A stretch of 64,000 nt of DNA, taken from assembly GCA_016125475.1 (NCBI GenBank), contig WGLR01000003.1, forward strand, positions 71,945 to 135,944, given 5' to 3'. Of this stretch, positions 62,675 to 64,000 are shown one piece after another. The translations under genes were made by a program, and so were the position numbers. The first letter of the stretch is position 1. Each line of letters begins with the position of its first letter. A model generated the notes under the pieces. The model did not search any database. It was not told the origin of the DNA and was given only the letters and a program-made list of their open reading frames with translations. The stretch is from Betaproteobacteria bacterium. GTDB lineage: Bacteria > Pseudomonadota > Gammaproteobacteria > Burkholderiales > Ga0077523.

Positions 62675-64000
62675 ATGGAAAAGAGTACTTTCGACGAACT
62701 GAGGACCACCGGAAAACTGCCTTCTCCTTCCGGAGTGGCCCTGAGGATCATGGAGCTGAGTCGCCAGGACGACGTGGGACTCGACGAGATCGCCCGTGTC
62801 GTCCAGGCCGACCCTGCTCTGTCGGGACGACTCATCAAGTTCGCGAATTCCGCGCTGTCGGGGCCGCGTCGCCCGATCGCGGCCGTACAGGATGCGATTC
62901 GCCTGCTGGGCCTGAAGACGGTGCGGCAACTGGCGCTCGGCTTCTCGATCATGGGGCAGCACCGCGCCGGTGCGTGCAATGCCTTCGATTACGGGGCGTT
63001 CTGGTCGGGTTCGCTCGCGGCCGCGATCGCCTCGAAGACCCTGTGCCTGCGTACGAGGTCGGCACCGCCCGATGAAGCGTTCACGTGCGGCCTGCTGCAG
63101 AACATCGGAGCGCTCGCCCTCGCCACCCTCTACCCGGACGGCTACGGCGCGATCATTCTGGACCGTCCCGAGGACGGCCGCTCGCTCCGACAGCGGGAAC
63201 GCGAGCATCTACACACCGACCACCTCGAGCTCACGGTGGCACTCCTCGAGGAGTGGATGCTGCCGCGCGTGTTCGTGAATGCCGTGGCGTGCCACGAGGA
63301 CCCGGACGATGGCGAGTATCCGGAAGGCTCCCGTCAGGCGACCCTGTGTCACCTTCTCCATCTGGCCCGCAACATCGGTCTGTACTGCGGCGCGGACGAC
63401 CCGGCACGCCGGGACATGCTCCCCGACCTGATCTTCCACGGTGCCCGGATCGGACTCGATTCCGAAGCCCTCGCCCTGCTCATCGATCAGGTCGTGGCCG
63501 AATGGCGGGAGTGGGGAACCATTCTCGAAGTGCGTACGACGGACATTCCGGCGTTCAACAATCTCTTGCAGGCATCGAAGGATGCCGTGCACGCGCTGCC
63601 CGTTCCGGGGAACACGCTGCCGCAGGACGGCGGTGTGCAGTCAGCGCAGGTGATACCGCTCAACTCGCGAGCCGAGGACGCGATGCGCATTCTCGTGGTC
63701 GACGACGACCGGACGATCCTGGCGCTCGTTTCTCGCGTGCTGAGTGACCAGGGCCATCAGGTGTCGACGGCGAACAACGGGCACGAGGCGCTCCGCGTCG
63801 CGATGCGTGAACAGCCGCAGATGATCGTTTGTGACTGGATCATGCCGGAGATGGACGGTCTCGGATTCTGCCGGGCACTGCGGGAAACCGAGGAGGGACG
63901 GCAGATGTATTTCCTGCTGCTCACGGCCCGCGAGGACGAGGACAACCTGGTCGAGGCGTTCGAGGCAGGCGTCGACGATTTCGTGACCAAGCCGGTGTCG
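62675..64000 (+). CDS. HDOD-domain plus response-regulator signalling protein (3' end outside window)
   Basis: From ATG 62675 the frame stays open to the window edge, giving 442 codons. Residues about 10-210 are an HDOD domain (LPSPSGVALRIMEL; VVQADPALSGRLIKFANSAL; AIRLLGLKTVRQLALGF). A linker (to about residue 340) leads to a receiver domain from RILVVDDDRTILALV, with the phosphoacceptor Asp in MIVCDWIMPEMDG, Thr in LLLTARED and Lys in DFVTKPVS. HDOD proteins act in signal transduction without the HD catalytic residues. A GGDEF or similar output domain may follow, but it is not in view. Confidence 0.92.
   Translation, partial: MEKSTFDELRTTGKLPSPSGVALRIMELSRQDDVGLDEIARVVQADPALSGRLIKFANSALSGPRRPIAAVQDAIRLLGLKTVRQLALGFSIMGQHRAGACNAFDYGAFWSGSLAAAIASKTLCLRTRSAPPDEAFTCGLLQNIGALALATLYPDGYGAIILDRPEDGRSLRQREREHLHTDHLELTVALLEEWMLPRVFVNAVACHEDPDDGEYPEGSRQATLCHLLHLARNIGLYCGADDPARRDMLPDLIFHGARIGLDSEALALLIDQVVAEWREWGTILEVRTTDIPAFNNLLQASKDAVHALPVPGNTLPQDGGVQSAQVIPLNSRAEDAMRILVVDDDRTILALVSRVLSDQGHQVSTANNGHEALRVAMREQPQMIVCDWIMPEMDGLGFCRALRETEEGRQMYFLLLTAREDEDNLVEAFEAGVDDFVTKPVS

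Noticed and set aside
1-64000. tRNA, rRNA or CRISPR features
   Set aside because: No cloverleaf-like sequence, rRNA stretch or regularly spaced short direct repeats with unique spacers were seen; the regular 52-bp repeat is a REP tandem.

Overview
The window is GC-rich and close-packed, with strong GC3 codon bias. It looks like a betaproteobacterial chromosome; this is inferred from the mix of PEP-CTERM (exosortase-sorted) proteins, a LEPR-XLL giant surface protein, an IclR-controlled aromatic or alicyclic catabolic operon, a Liv-type transporter and GTAG-headed REP elements. The genus cannot be fixed from the sequence. No rRNA, tRNA, CRISPR array, transposase or phage gene was seen.

Layout. 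2-1090 is the 3' end of a large surface protein (cohesin-like plus dockerin) that enters from the left. 1251-7410 (minus) is a six-gene catabolic operon: FAD-dependent dehydrogenase, SDR, MBL-fold hydrolase, tandem EthD protein, VOC protein and fumarylacetoacetase. A divergent IclR regulator lies at 7578-8363. 8380-11907 holds two PEP-CTERM proteins (one a zinc protease), two small membrane proteins (one PspC type), a YHS-like periplasmic protein and a perfect FNR-type box. 12022-16379 (plus) is an apparently FNR-type-controlled operon: a GLFV amino-acid dehydrogenase, then a three-gene 2-oxoacid:ferredoxin oxidoreductase whose gamma and delta subunits are fused. 16387-16926 is a REP-rich, tandemly duplicated spacer, followed by a periplasmic DsrE-family gene.

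The centre is one 25.4-kb gene (18352-43707, about 8,451 aa). It carries an N-terminal LEPR-XLL motif, thousands of residues of degenerate beta repeats, RTX calcium-binding repeats, a propeller-like segment, two right-handed beta-helices, Ig-like domains, a cohesin-dockerin-cohesin end and a basic tail. Its C-terminus is paralogous to the gene at the left edge. A small PEP-CTERM protein with a cohesin-like fold follows immediately. Together these suggest a surface system in which giant proteins and exosortase-anchored partners could interact through cohesin-dockerin-like modules; this is the most interesting hypothesis in the window.

The right third is catabolic. A livKHMGF transporter operon, an N-acyl-D-amino-acid deacylase-like amidohydrolase and a fused indolepyruvate:ferredoxin oxidoreductase lie on the minus strand. 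Opposite them are an acyl-CoA dehydrogenase, two crotonases and an SDR in a tight operon, with another crotonase convergent to it. The layout suits uptake of amino-acid-like compounds, conversion to 2-oxoacids and acyl-CoAs, and beta-oxidation-like breakdown. The right end holds a Fur-controlled pair (outer-membrane protein and FMN-binding protein), a small membrane protein and an HDOD plus response-regulator protein cut by the window edge.
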